The position numbers and the translations under genes are program-made. Under the pieces are notes generated by a model. It ran no database searches. It had not been told where the DNA came from and was given only the letters and a program-made list of their open reading frames with translations. Positions 37,502-44,172 of a DNA stretch of 64,000 bases are shown here, in pieces (within the stretch, counting starts at the first letter, position 1; each line of letters starts with the position of its first letter). The stretch comes from Comamonadaceae bacterium 2PF (GTDB lineage Bacteria; Pseudomonadota; Gammaproteobacteria; Burkholderiales; Burkholderiaceae_C). Location of the stretch: contig SCMV01000008.1 of assembly GCA_005502875.1 (NCBI GenBank), forward strand, positions 33,921-97,920. The letters are read 5' to 3'.

Positions 37502-39148
37502 TCAGAATTCGTGGATCAGTCGGGCATGCACACGGGGGTGGCCCTTCTGGGTGGCGGTGGTGCTCTTCAGGGGCCAGGCCACGTCGATGCTGGCGGCCAG
37601 GCTCGAGGGCATCCTCAAGCGCAAACCCAGGCCTGCCCCCGCCACCTGCGTGGGGCTGCCGTCCGATGCGTTCTGCGTGCTGATGCGGCCTGCTTCGGCA
37701 AAGCCGTAGGCCTGCAACTCCGTGAAGGCGCCGCGCCAGGAACCATCGTTGCCGCCGCCCCAGTTGGGGCCTGACACTTCAAGGCCCAGGTGCGAGCCCG
37801 AATCCCCCAGGATCTCGGCCTCGTAGTAGCCGCGCACGGTGTCAAAGCCCCCGACCGAGAACTGCTCGGCGCCCACCAGGGGCTGGTTGGCGAACTGCGC
37901 GCCCAGGCGCCAGCGGGCCGAAAGGCCAGCAGGCAAAGGGTGCGTGTGGGTGGCGTCCACGCGGAAGGCAGCGAAGCTGCCGTCGCCCTCTTCGCGCTTG
38001 CAACCGAACTGGTCCTCCTGGCCAAAGCAATCGACGTTGCGGCGGGCCACGCGGCGCTGCGCAAAAGTGCCGCCCGCCGTCAGCGTGGTGACCTGCTCGC
38101 CGCGCACCCAGGTGGCGCTGTAGTCCATGACCAAGGGCGCATAACGCAGCGGGCTGGACAAGGTGCTGCCGTCTGCGCCCGCGTTGATGCGCTCGCGCGT
38201 GTTCTTGTATTCGATCCCGACCGTCAGGCCGTGATAGAAGCCCTGCCCTGCCGGCAGGCCCCATGTGCGCTTGAGCGCCACGTTGAAGCCCTTGCCCACG
38301 ACGTTGGTGCCACCCAGCGGCTGCACCGAGCTGTCGGACACCAGCAGCGACGCCTGCCAGGAGCTGCCTTCGGGCAGCGGGATGAGGTAGTTCAGGCCAA
38401 AGGCCTTGCTCTGCTTGGGGTCCTGCGGCGTGACGATGCCGATGAACGACAGCGTGTGGTCTTCCTGAAAGAGGTTGCCGTAGCGGCCCATGACCTGCAG
38501 GCGCAGCGGGTCGGTGAACTGCACCTGGCGGTTGTTGAGCTCAACCGTGAAGCTCAGCGGCAGCTTGTCGGACACCTTGAGCTCGGCCTCGACCGTGCCG
38601 GGCACCGGGCCCGGGCTCAGGATGGGCTGCACGCGGCGGTCTTCGGTGCGGTTGAGGTCGGCCAGCTGGGCCTGCGCCACGTTGAAATTGGGCACCTTGC
38701 CCGGCGCCAGCTCGCTCACGCGCTCACGGATGAGACCGGGGTCGTGGTACTTGGCCTCGGTCACCTTCAGGCGGCTGATCTGCCCTTCGAGCACGCGCAG
38801 GCGCACCACGCCTTGCGACACCTCCTGCTCGGGCAGGTCCACGAACACGGTGACGTAACCGGCATCCTGGTAGGTCTTCTCGAGTGCGGCGCGCGCGGCT
38901 TCGACATCGGCAAAGGCCTTGCCCAGGCCCAGGTAGGGCGTGATGGCGCGCTCGACCGCTTCAACCGGCAACACGGTGTTGCCATCGACTTCGAACTCCA
39001 GCACGTCAAAGCGCGCGCCCTGGGTCGACTCGGTGGTTTCAGGTGCTGCGGCAGCGCCGGTCTGGGCCGAGGACGATGAGGCGATGACAGCCAGGATCAG
39101 GCCAAAGGCCAGGCGGCTTGCGAAGGGGACGGCGGGGCGTTGAGGCAT
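37502..39148 (-). CDS. TpsB outer-membrane transporter of two-partner secretion (ShlB/FhaC/HecB family)
   Basis: A 548-residue Omp85-superfamily exporter. Signal peptide (to about residue 28), a POTRA domain (FDVLEFEVDGNTVLPVEAVE, YVTVFVDLPEQEVSQGVVRL), a second POTRA domain (LIRERVSELAPGKVPNFNVA) and a 16-strand barrel with the lid-lock motif region VRGYYEAEILGDSG follow. The chain ends in phenylalanine (HARLIHEF), the Bam signal. It moves the giant protein encoded directly downstream across the outer membrane. The ATG at 39148 gives a clean signal peptide; a longer frame upstream is not plausible. Confidence 0.95.
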   Translation of the reverse strand: MPQRPAVPFASRLAFGLILAVIASSSSAQTGAAAAPETTESTQGARFDVLEFEVDGNTVLPVEAVERAITPYLGLGKAFADVEAARAALEKTYQDAGYVTVFVDLPEQEVSQGVVRLRVLEGQISRLKVTEAKYHDPGLIRERVSELAPGKVPNFNVAQAQLADLNRTEDRRVQPILSPGPVPGTVEAELKVSDKLPLSFTVELNNRQVQFTDPLRLQVMGRYGNLFQEDHTLSFIGIVTPQDPKQSKAFGLNYLIPLPEGSSWQASLLVSDSSVQPLGGTNVVGKGFNVALKRTWGLPAGQGFYHGLTVGIEYKNTRERINAGADGSTLSSPLRYAPLVMDYSATWVRGEQVTTLTAGGTFAQRRVARRNVDCFGQEDQFGCKREEGDGSFAAFRVDATHTHPLPAGLSARWRLGAQFANQPLVGAEQFSVGGFDTVRGYYEAEILGDSGSHLGLEVSGPNWGGGNDGSWRGAFTELQAYGFAEAGRISTQNASDGSPTQVAGAGLGLRLRMPSSLAASIDVAWPLKSTTATQKGHPRVHARLIHEF

Positions 39149-39216
39149 GGTGCGCGCGAGTGTGGCGACGCGCCGTGAAAGGGCCGTGGAAACCCATGAT
39201 CCGAATGGCTCAAAGA

Positions 39217-39230
39217 CACCCACCTGGGTG
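39217..39230. promoter_or_regulatory. Inverted repeat upstream of the TpsB gene
   Basis: CACCCA and TGGGTG are spaced by 2 bases, about 70 bases before the TpsB ATG, where a regulator of the adhesin operon could bind. Only the symmetry supports it. Confidence 0.3.
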
Positions 39231-39273
39231 GTCACGTCGAGATGGCCCCGATGAACGATGGCGTGCGAGCAGG

Positions 39274-39312
39274 CAAAAAGAAACCCGGCGCTGCACAAGG
39301 CAACGCCGGGTT
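39274..39312 (-). terminator. Rho-independent terminator
   Basis: On the minus strand AACCCGGCG and CGCCGGGTT form a 9-base-pair stem with a 13-base loop, followed by TCTTTTT. It lies 43 bases after the stop of the secreted protein gene at 39355 and ahead of the TpsB gene, so the two are separate transcripts. Confidence 0.85.
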
Positions 39313-39354
39313 GGGAGAACGCGAGCCCTTGCGGGACTCAGGCCCTCAGGCCCA

Positions 39355-40752
39355 TCACTTGACGATGGTCAGCACGTCGGCAGCGTTCGGGCGGCTGACG
39401 CGGCCACAGAACTTGTTGACCGAGGTTTCGCCAGCGGTGCCAGCGGCCACGAAGGTGAAGGCGGCAGGGCAGTCAGCGGCGAACGGCAGGGTCATCACGC
39501 CAGCCTGGTTGTTGGCGCTCAGGGCGTTCAGGTTGCTCGACTTTTGAGCGGCCTTGGTGAACTCGACCAGGAAGGCGCGGCCAGCGGCGGAGTTGCCGGT
39601 CTTGGCGACCTGAACGGTCGACTCGAACACGTAGTCGTAGAAACCACGCTTGGCGTTGTCACGCGAAGGCTCGGCACCGTCGATGGCGGCGAACTTCCAC
39701 TTGGCGGTCGGGGCGTTTTCCAGCGACACGTGGCCGATGGCGAAGGCGCCGTTGTCGTTGGCCTTGCTCAGGCAGTCACGCACGTTGCCGGTGGTGGAGC
39801 CTTCGTAGATCATCAACAGGTCGTCGGCAGGCTTGGCGTTGTTGAAGTCGTTGGGGAAGAACGAGTTGTTGGCGTTGTCAGCCGGGGTCAGGGCGCCGCC
39901 GTTGGCACCGTATTCCAGCCAGAAGCGGTTGGCCGAGGTCTGGGTGCCCGAGCCGTTGACGCGGCGGCAGATGTTGACCTGGGTCTTGCCGTTGATGTTG
40001 GCGGCGTTGCGGAACAGCGGGGCCCAGCCGAGTTCAGGGTTGTAACCGTTGGACAGCATGGAAGCGATCACGGCCTTGGACACGACGGGGCGGCCGGTGG
40101 TGGCCTGGTCGGTTTGCAGGGCGGTGTACAGCTCGTTGCTGACAGCCAGACCGAAGATGATCTGCAGCACGCCTTGCACTTGCTGGAAGTCACTGTTGGC
40201 AACTTCGGCGTTGGCCGAGAAGTCGATCGGGCTCAGGGGGCGGTTGGCCGAAGGGTTGAAGCCGGTGGGAGCAACGTCGGAAACGCCACCGTCAGGGCGC
40301 TTTTGAGCGATGGTCGAGCACACCTTGGTGGTGGCGTTGCAGGTGGCAGCGCTGACGTTCAGGAAGGGCATCAGGCTGTTGGTGGCAACCGGGAACACGC
40401 CGTTGCCCGAACCGCCTTGGTCCGACTTCTGGAACAGCACCTTCTTGTTGGCGTAGGCGGCGCCGAAGTCGTTGGTGGCGTTCAGCTCGCAGCTGTAGGC
40501 CTTGACGATGTTGCCGTTGACGGTTTCGCCCGAGAACAGGGCAGCGTCGTTCAGGTAGATGTCCTGGGTGCCGGACTTGCAGTTCTGGGTGAACAGGCCA
40601 CCGATGGTGCCCGACAGCGCGGTGGCGCCGGACATGGTGACTTCCAGCAGGCTGCCGTCGGCGCGAGCGGTGTCGATTTGGGTGGGGCTCAGGGCGTGGG
40701 CCTGGCCAACGAAAGCGGCCATGGCGGCCAGCGAGAGGAGACGCAGTTTCAT
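39355..40752 (-). CDS. Secreted protein of unknown function, possibly periplasmic-binding-protein-like
   Basis: A 465-residue exported protein starting MKLRLLSLAAMAAFVGQAHA, cut likely after AHA. The N-terminal mature part (LLEVTMSGATALSGTIGGLF) faintly resembles the opening of PstS-type binding proteins. Later segments such as VVSKAVIASMLSNGYNPELG and AIGHVSLENAP also fit a two-lobed binding protein. Several cysteines (NCKSG, YSCEL, TCNATTKVC, ICRR, DCLSK, DCPAA, FCGRV) suggest disulfides. I cannot assign a family. It follows the PEP-CTERM gene by about 100 bases containing two hairpins and ends at a strong terminator. The start lies at the ATG at 40752. Confidence 0.7.
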   Translation of the reverse strand: MKLRLLSLAAMAAFVGQAHALSPTQIDTARADGSLLEVTMSGATALSGTIGGLFTQNCKSGTQDIYLNDAALFSGETVNGNIVKAYSCELNATNDFGAAYANKKVLFQKSDQGGSGNGVFPVATNSLMPFLNVSAATCNATTKVCSTIAQKRPDGGVSDVAPTGFNPSANRPLSPIDFSANAEVANSDFQQVQGVLQIIFGLAVSNELYTALQTDQATTGRPVVSKAVIASMLSNGYNPELGWAPLFRNAANINGKTQVNICRRVNGSGTQTSANRFWLEYGANGGALTPADNANNSFFPNDFNNAKPADDLLMIYEGSTTGNVRDCLSKANDNGAFAIGHVSLENAPTAKWKFAAIDGAEPSRDNAKRGFYDYVFESTVQVAKTGNSAAGRAFLVEFTKAAQKSSNLNALSANNQAGVMTLPFAADCPAAFTFVAAGTAGETSVNKFCGRVSRPNAADVLTIVK

Positions 40753-40795
40753 GAGAACCTCGTGAGGGTTGGGCAAGGAGCGGGCAGGAGCGGAC

Positions 40796-40813
40796 CCCGG
40801 GCGCGCGCCCGGG
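40796..40813. repeat. 18-base perfect palindrome CCCGGGCGCGCGCCCGGG
   Basis: A perfect GC-only palindrome in the 102-base gap between the PEP-CTERM gene and the secreted-protein gene. It could act as terminator stem, mRNA-processing or stability element, or protein site; there is no T-run. Confidence 0.5.
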
Positions 40814-40823
40814 ATCAAAGTGA

Positions 40824-40844
40824 GGGCAAGTTCAGGCCTTGCCC
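40824..40844 (-). terminator. Hairpin after the PEP-CTERM gene
   Basis: GGGCAAG and CTTGCCC form a perfect 7-base-pair stem with a 7-base loop, 10 bases after the PEP-CTERM stop. The following bases on the minus strand (TCACTTTGATC) are only partly T-rich. Together with the palindrome 10 bases on it could reduce read-through or stabilise the 3' end. Confidence 0.4.
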
Positions 40845-40854
40845 CCTTGGGGCA

Positions 40855-41667
40855 TCACTTGGCGGCGCGGCGGCGGGCGACGGCACCGACCAGGGCCAGA
40901 CCGGCCAGGGCCAGGGCGTAGCTGCTGGGCTCAGGGATGGCCGAGACGTTGAACACGTAGGCGCCAGCGGCGTTCTTGGTCAGGCGTGCTTCGGCAGCAC
41001 CGCCGCCTTGGCCGATCAGGGCCGACTCGGTGGCACCGATACCGGCGCTGGTGTTGCTGCGCACGAAGTCATAGATGGCCACCGAGGTGCCGATGGCGGC
41101 GCTGGTGTCCACGAACTTGCCACCGAACGTGGGGCCCACGACTTCCAGGAAGTAGGCGTTGCCGTCGGTGCCCTTTTGAGCCAGCAGCGAGCCGTTGGCC
41201 TCGCCACCCAGGGTGACGTTGATGGCCGGCTTCAGGTTGGCAGCGTCCAGGTAGTTGTTCTTGATCTGGTTCAGGGAGTCGACCATGTTGCCGTTGGTCA
41301 CGGCCGTGGCGTCACCGCTCACGGTGGTGATCATGGTGCGGGCAGCAGCCTGAGGACCCGAGTTGTCGCCGCCGAAGAAGCTGAAGCGGATGTCGGTGGC
41401 ATCACCGGCCAGGGCCAGGAAGCTGTTGAAGGCGGCATTGGAGCCCAGGTCAAGGGTGTATTCCTTGGCGCCGGAGGCAAACAGGCTGCGGAAGTCGCCC
41501 AGCATGATGCCGGTGTCGATCAGCACCGAGGCTTGAGCCTGGGCGCTGTAGACGGTCAAGGACATTTCACCGCCCAGGCCGCCAGCAGCCAGCGGGTCCA
41601 GCACGTTGGCGAAAGCGGTGCCGGAAGCGGCCAGGGCCACAGCGGCCACGATGTGTTGCAGTTTCAT
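40855..41667 (-). CDS. PEP-CTERM sorting domain protein
   Basis: A 270-residue exported protein. A signal peptide (MKLQHIVAAVALAASGTAFA) is followed by a Ser/Thr/Gly/Ala-rich body. The C-terminus has the PEP-CTERM sorting signal: IPEPSSYALALAGLALVGAV, then RRRAAK. Exosortase (not in this window) would cut and anchor it at the envelope or into extracellular polymer. The body (for example YTLDLGSNAAFNSFLALAGD) matches no domain I can name. It lies just downstream of an EpsA-like regulator gene on the same strand, a usual partner of exosortase/EPS systems. Confidence 0.9.
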   Translation of the reverse strand: MKLQHIVAAVALAASGTAFANVLDPLAAGGLGGEMSLTVYSAQAQASVLIDTGIMLGDFRSLFASGAKEYTLDLGSNAAFNSFLALAGDATDIRFSFFGGDNSGPQAAARTMITTVSGDATAVTNGNMVDSLNQIKNNYLDAANLKPAINVTLGGEANGSLLAQKGTDGNAYFLEVVGPTFGGKFVDTSAAIGTSVAIYDFVRSNTSAGIGATESALIGQGGGAAEARLTKNAAGAYVFNVSAIPEPSSYALALAGLALVGAVARRRAAK

Positions 41668-41797
41668 TGGGGTCTCTCCGTTCAAGGTTAGGCAGAACTT
41701 GTGGGTTTCACTCAGGCCCATGGACAACCTGATCCCGAGTTGCACGCAGTGTGTTGGGGGCGTGTGACATGCGTGCGATCAACCCCGGTGGTTCCCC

Positions 41798-41825
41798 GTG
41801 AGCCGGGCAGACCATGGCGGCTCAC
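41798..41825 (-). terminator. Possible hairpin after the EpsA-like gene
   Basis: GTGAGCC and GGCTCAC can form a 7-base-pair stem with a 14-base loop, 17 bases after the regulator stop codon. No T-run follows; low confidence. Confidence 0.25.
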
Positions 41826-41841
41826 CAATGAGCCGAACGGA

Positions 41842-42666
41842 TCACACCGAGGACTCATCCAGGTGGAAGTTCGCCGCCCCCAGCGCGTTCATGCTCATGG
41901 CCTTGGCCACCGCCTGCGCGCGGTTGGCCGCGCCCAGCTTGCGCAGGATCTTCTGAACGTGGTTCTTGACCGTCAGCGCGCTGATGCCCAGCTTCTCGCT
42001 GATCTGCTGGTTGCTCAAGCCATCGCGAACCCAGACCAGGATTTCGCGCTCACGTTCGGTGATCGGCGAGGGCCTGAGCGCCACACCATTGAGCGCCGCC
42101 GAAGCCCCAGGTCGAGGCTGGCTCATCTGCCGCTCTGTCACGCACACGCGCTGGTAGGCCAGGTGCACGCAGGGCAGCAGCATGTCCAGCGCCTGCCTGG
42201 CGTTGTCGTCGCCATCCGGCCCGGGCTGGCCAAACAGGAAAACGCTCTCGACCTCGTCAGGGCGACCCGGCCGCGTGAGCCCATGAACGATGAAACGGCC
42301 ATAGCCCAAGGCCACGAGTTCGCTGACCACGACGTCGTGAGCGGGCAGTTGCCTGATGTCCAGCACCACGGCCTGCCCTCGCCCACGCTGCCAACTCGCC
42401 AGCGCCGCCGACACCAGCACGCTGCGACGATCGCGCAAAGCGCGGGTGACCGCGTCAGGCATGGGCAGGCTGTTGAAAAGGTCGAACACCAGCTCGCGCT
42501 GATCTCGGTCGTAGCTGCCACACAGGCTGAGCTTGTGCGGCAGCCAGCGCTGGAAGTCGCCCTGCGTCCAGACGAAGAACTGGTGCCTGCGGCAGACCTG
42601 CGGAGCGGCTTCGATGACGCGAAGGAGCACTTCCGACTGGTCTGGGGCGATGGTTGTGGTCGTCAT
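41842..42666 (-). CDS. epsA: EpsA-like LuxR-family regulator of PEP-CTERM/exosortase systems
   Basis: A 274-residue transcription factor. The N-terminal half (LLRVIEAAPQVCRRHQFFVW, then LPHKLSLCG) is the signature of the EpsA family that accompanies exosortase and exopolysaccharide loci. The C-terminal LuxR helix-turn-helix is at about 205-260 (ITEREREILVWVRDGLSNQQ, ISALTVKNHVQKILRKLGA). It has no receiver domain. It begins 72 bases downstream of the last pseudopilin gene, same strand, so it may be read from the secretion operon or from its own promoter. Target genes could include the adjacent PEP-CTERM gene; inference. Confidence 0.85.
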   Translation of the reverse strand: MTTTTIAPDQSEVLLRVIEAAPQVCRRHQFFVWTQGDFQRWLPHKLSLCGSYDRDQRELVFDLFNSLPMPDAVTRALRDRRSVLVSAALASWQRGRGQAVVLDIRQLPAHDVVVSELVALGYGRFIVHGLTRPGRPDEVESVFLFGQPGPDGDDNARQALDMLLPCVHLAYQRVCVTERQMSQPRPGASAALNGVALRPSPITEREREILVWVRDGLSNQQISEKLGISALTVKNHVQKILRKLGAANRAQAVAKAMSMNALGAANFHLDESSV

Positions 42667-42738
42667 GGTGTGTGAGGGTGAACCGCAGCAGTCTAGGGAC
42701 CGCCCGTGACGGTTTCTTGACGAAACTTCACCCGCGCA

Positions 42739-43227
42739 TCAAGGGCGCATCGTTTGTGGCTGACCCAGCACAAAGGTCCACTGCTCGTAGCGCTGCACCC
42801 CTTCGGGCGCGTTCAGCGTGCGGGCCGTCGACAGGCTGTGCACCCCCGTGATGCCATCGCCCTCGCGCACCAGGCCCCATTCAGCGCGCCCGGTCATCGG
42901 GTCGGGCCAGATGCGTTTGAGGTGGCGCTGCAGCTCGCCGCTGCGCCGGTCTTCCAGCAGGTCCTCGAGCCGCCGGGGCAGTTGCGACTGGCCTTCACCC
43001 ACCGGCACGCTGGCGTAGGCCTCGATGGCCAAGCGGAACTGCTCGCCACGCCAGACCAGCTCGGCCTCGCGCGCACGGCGGGCATCCAGCACCCAGCTCT
43101 GGGCCATGGCCGCCAGCATCAGGCCGGACAGCGCCACCCACCACAGCAGCATCAGGTACGTGAAGCCGGCCTGCGCAGTGCCCACGCCCATGCAAGCGCG
43201 CCGATGGGTTCGTCGAAGCACTTGCAT
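42739..43227 (-). CDS. Type II secretion-like minor pseudopilin (third in tail)
   Basis: A 162-residue prepilin-like protein. A basic leader of about 22 residues ends in glycine before FTYLMLLWWVALSGLMLAAM, the hydrophobic helix processed by prepilin peptidase; the position-5 glutamate is absent (FTYLM instead of FTLIE), as in some minor pseudopilins such as GspK. The rest is a small globular domain with QLPRRLEDLLEDRRSGELQR and WPDPMTGRAEWGLV. ATG at 43227 is chosen; a GTG at 43248 overlapping the upstream stop as GTGA is the alternative. Last gene of the secretion operon. Confidence 0.8.
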   Translation of the reverse strand: MQVLRRTHRRACMGVGTAQAGFTYLMLLWWVALSGLMLAAMAQSWVLDARRAREAELVWRGEQFRLAIEAYASVPVGEGQSQLPRRLEDLLEDRRSGELQRHLKRIWPDPMTGRAEWGLVREGDGITGVHSLSTARTLNAPEGVQRYEQWTFVLGQPQTMRP

Positions 43228-43244
43228 GCGCCTGCCTTCAAACC

Positions 43245-43643
43245 TCACCAGGCGCTGTAGGGGCGCCCATCCTGCGCCCGCCCTGCCGCACCACTTCGCA
43301 CATCGGCCACCTGCCCCGGAACCGCGCTGTCCACCCGGGCAGGCAGCATCTGCCAGCTGTCACGGCGACCCGTGATCGGGTCCTCGGGCACCTGCCTGAG
43401 GTAGCCCAGCTGCACCATTTCGTCGAGCGAATCCGGGTAGCGTCCCTTGTCGGCTGCGTACTTGTCGATGGCGTCGCGCATGACGTTGAGCGAGGTCTTG
43501 AGCGAAGCCTCGCGGGCGTTGTCCACCGTGCGCACGTAGCGGGGCGCCACGATGCTGGCCAGCAGGCCGACGATGGCCAGCACCACGATGAGCTCGATGA
43601 GGGTGAAGCCGACATGGCGGATGCGATGTGTTGCGGGGCGCAT
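43245..43643 (-). CDS. Type II secretion-like pseudopilin (GspG-like, second in tail)
   Basis: A 132-residue prepilin-like protein. Leader MRPATHRIRHVG ends in glycine before FTLIELIVVLAIVGLLASIV, with the position-5 glutamate present. The globular part has ASLKTSLNVMRDAIDKYAAD, LVQLGYLRQ-like VQLGYLRQVPEDPITGRRDS, typical of GspG. The ATG at 43643 has a strong GAGGAG ribosome site 6 bases ahead. It follows the previous pseudopilin by 11 bases. Confidence 0.88.
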   Translation of the reverse strand: MRPATHRIRHVGFTLIELIVVLAIVGLLASIVAPRYVRTVDNAREASLKTSLNVMRDAIDKYAADKGRYPDSLDEMVQLGYLRQVPEDPITGRRDSWQMLPARVDSAVPGQVADVRSGAAGRAQDGRPYSAW

Positions 43644-43654
43644 GCGCTCGCTCC

Positions 43655-44167
43655 TCACCACTGCCGGTACGGCTGGCCGTCCAGGCCCACGCCCGGTGTG
43701 CGCGAGGCCACGTCGAACACATCTGCCCCGGCAGCGGGCGCATCGGGTGGGCTGGCGTAGCTGCGCGTGGCCCAGGTCTGCGCGGCGGGCAGCTGCGGGT
43801 CGGCAAAGGGGTCGCGCGGCAAGCGGCGCAGGAAGTAGATGCGCTGCCCCGTCGGGCTGCTGGCGTCCGGCACGCCTTGGACGAGCGCCTCCAGGCTGGG
43901 CGGGTAGCCCGAGGCATCGGCTTTTTTCTCGATGCGGCCGGTGTCCCAGGCGCGTTTGTGTTCGTCGATGGCCATGCGCAAGGTGCGCAGCGCCTGGCGC
44001 AACTCGGCCTCCTGCCCACGGCGCTTGTTCAGCGCCGCCAGGGGCATGGCCGCGCTGGCCAGGATGCCCACGATCATCACGACCACCACCATCTCGATCA
44101 GGGTGAAGCCAGCGGTGGTGGGTCGCCACTTTGACCGTGGGTGGAATGGCCTTGCGCGCATGATCAT
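43655..44167 (-). CDS. Type II secretion-like pseudopilin (first in tail)
   Basis: A 170-residue prepilin-like protein. A basic leader (MIMRARPFHPRSKWRPTTAG) ends in glycine before FTLIEMVVVVMIVGILASAA. The globular domain includes LRQALRTLRMAIDEHKRAWD, YPPSLEALVQGVPDASSPTG and FLRRLPRDPFADP, resembling GspG-type pilins with an insertion. It starts 5 bases after the secretin stop; the ATG at 44161 is also possible. Confidence 0.88.
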   Translation of the reverse strand: MIMRARPFHPRSKWRPTTAGFTLIEMVVVVMIVGILASAAMPLAALNKRRGQEAELRQALRTLRMAIDEHKRAWDTGRIEKKADASGYPPSLEALVQGVPDASSPTGQRIYFLRRLPRDPFADPQLPAAQTWATRSYASPPDAPAAGADVFDVASRTPGVGLDGQPYRQW

Positions 44168-44172
44168 CGCCT

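Noticed and set aside
42667..42738. Strong terminator between the last pseudopilin gene and the EpsA-like gene
   Set aside because: Only short 4- to 5-base stems are present; read-through into the regulator gene cannot be excluded.
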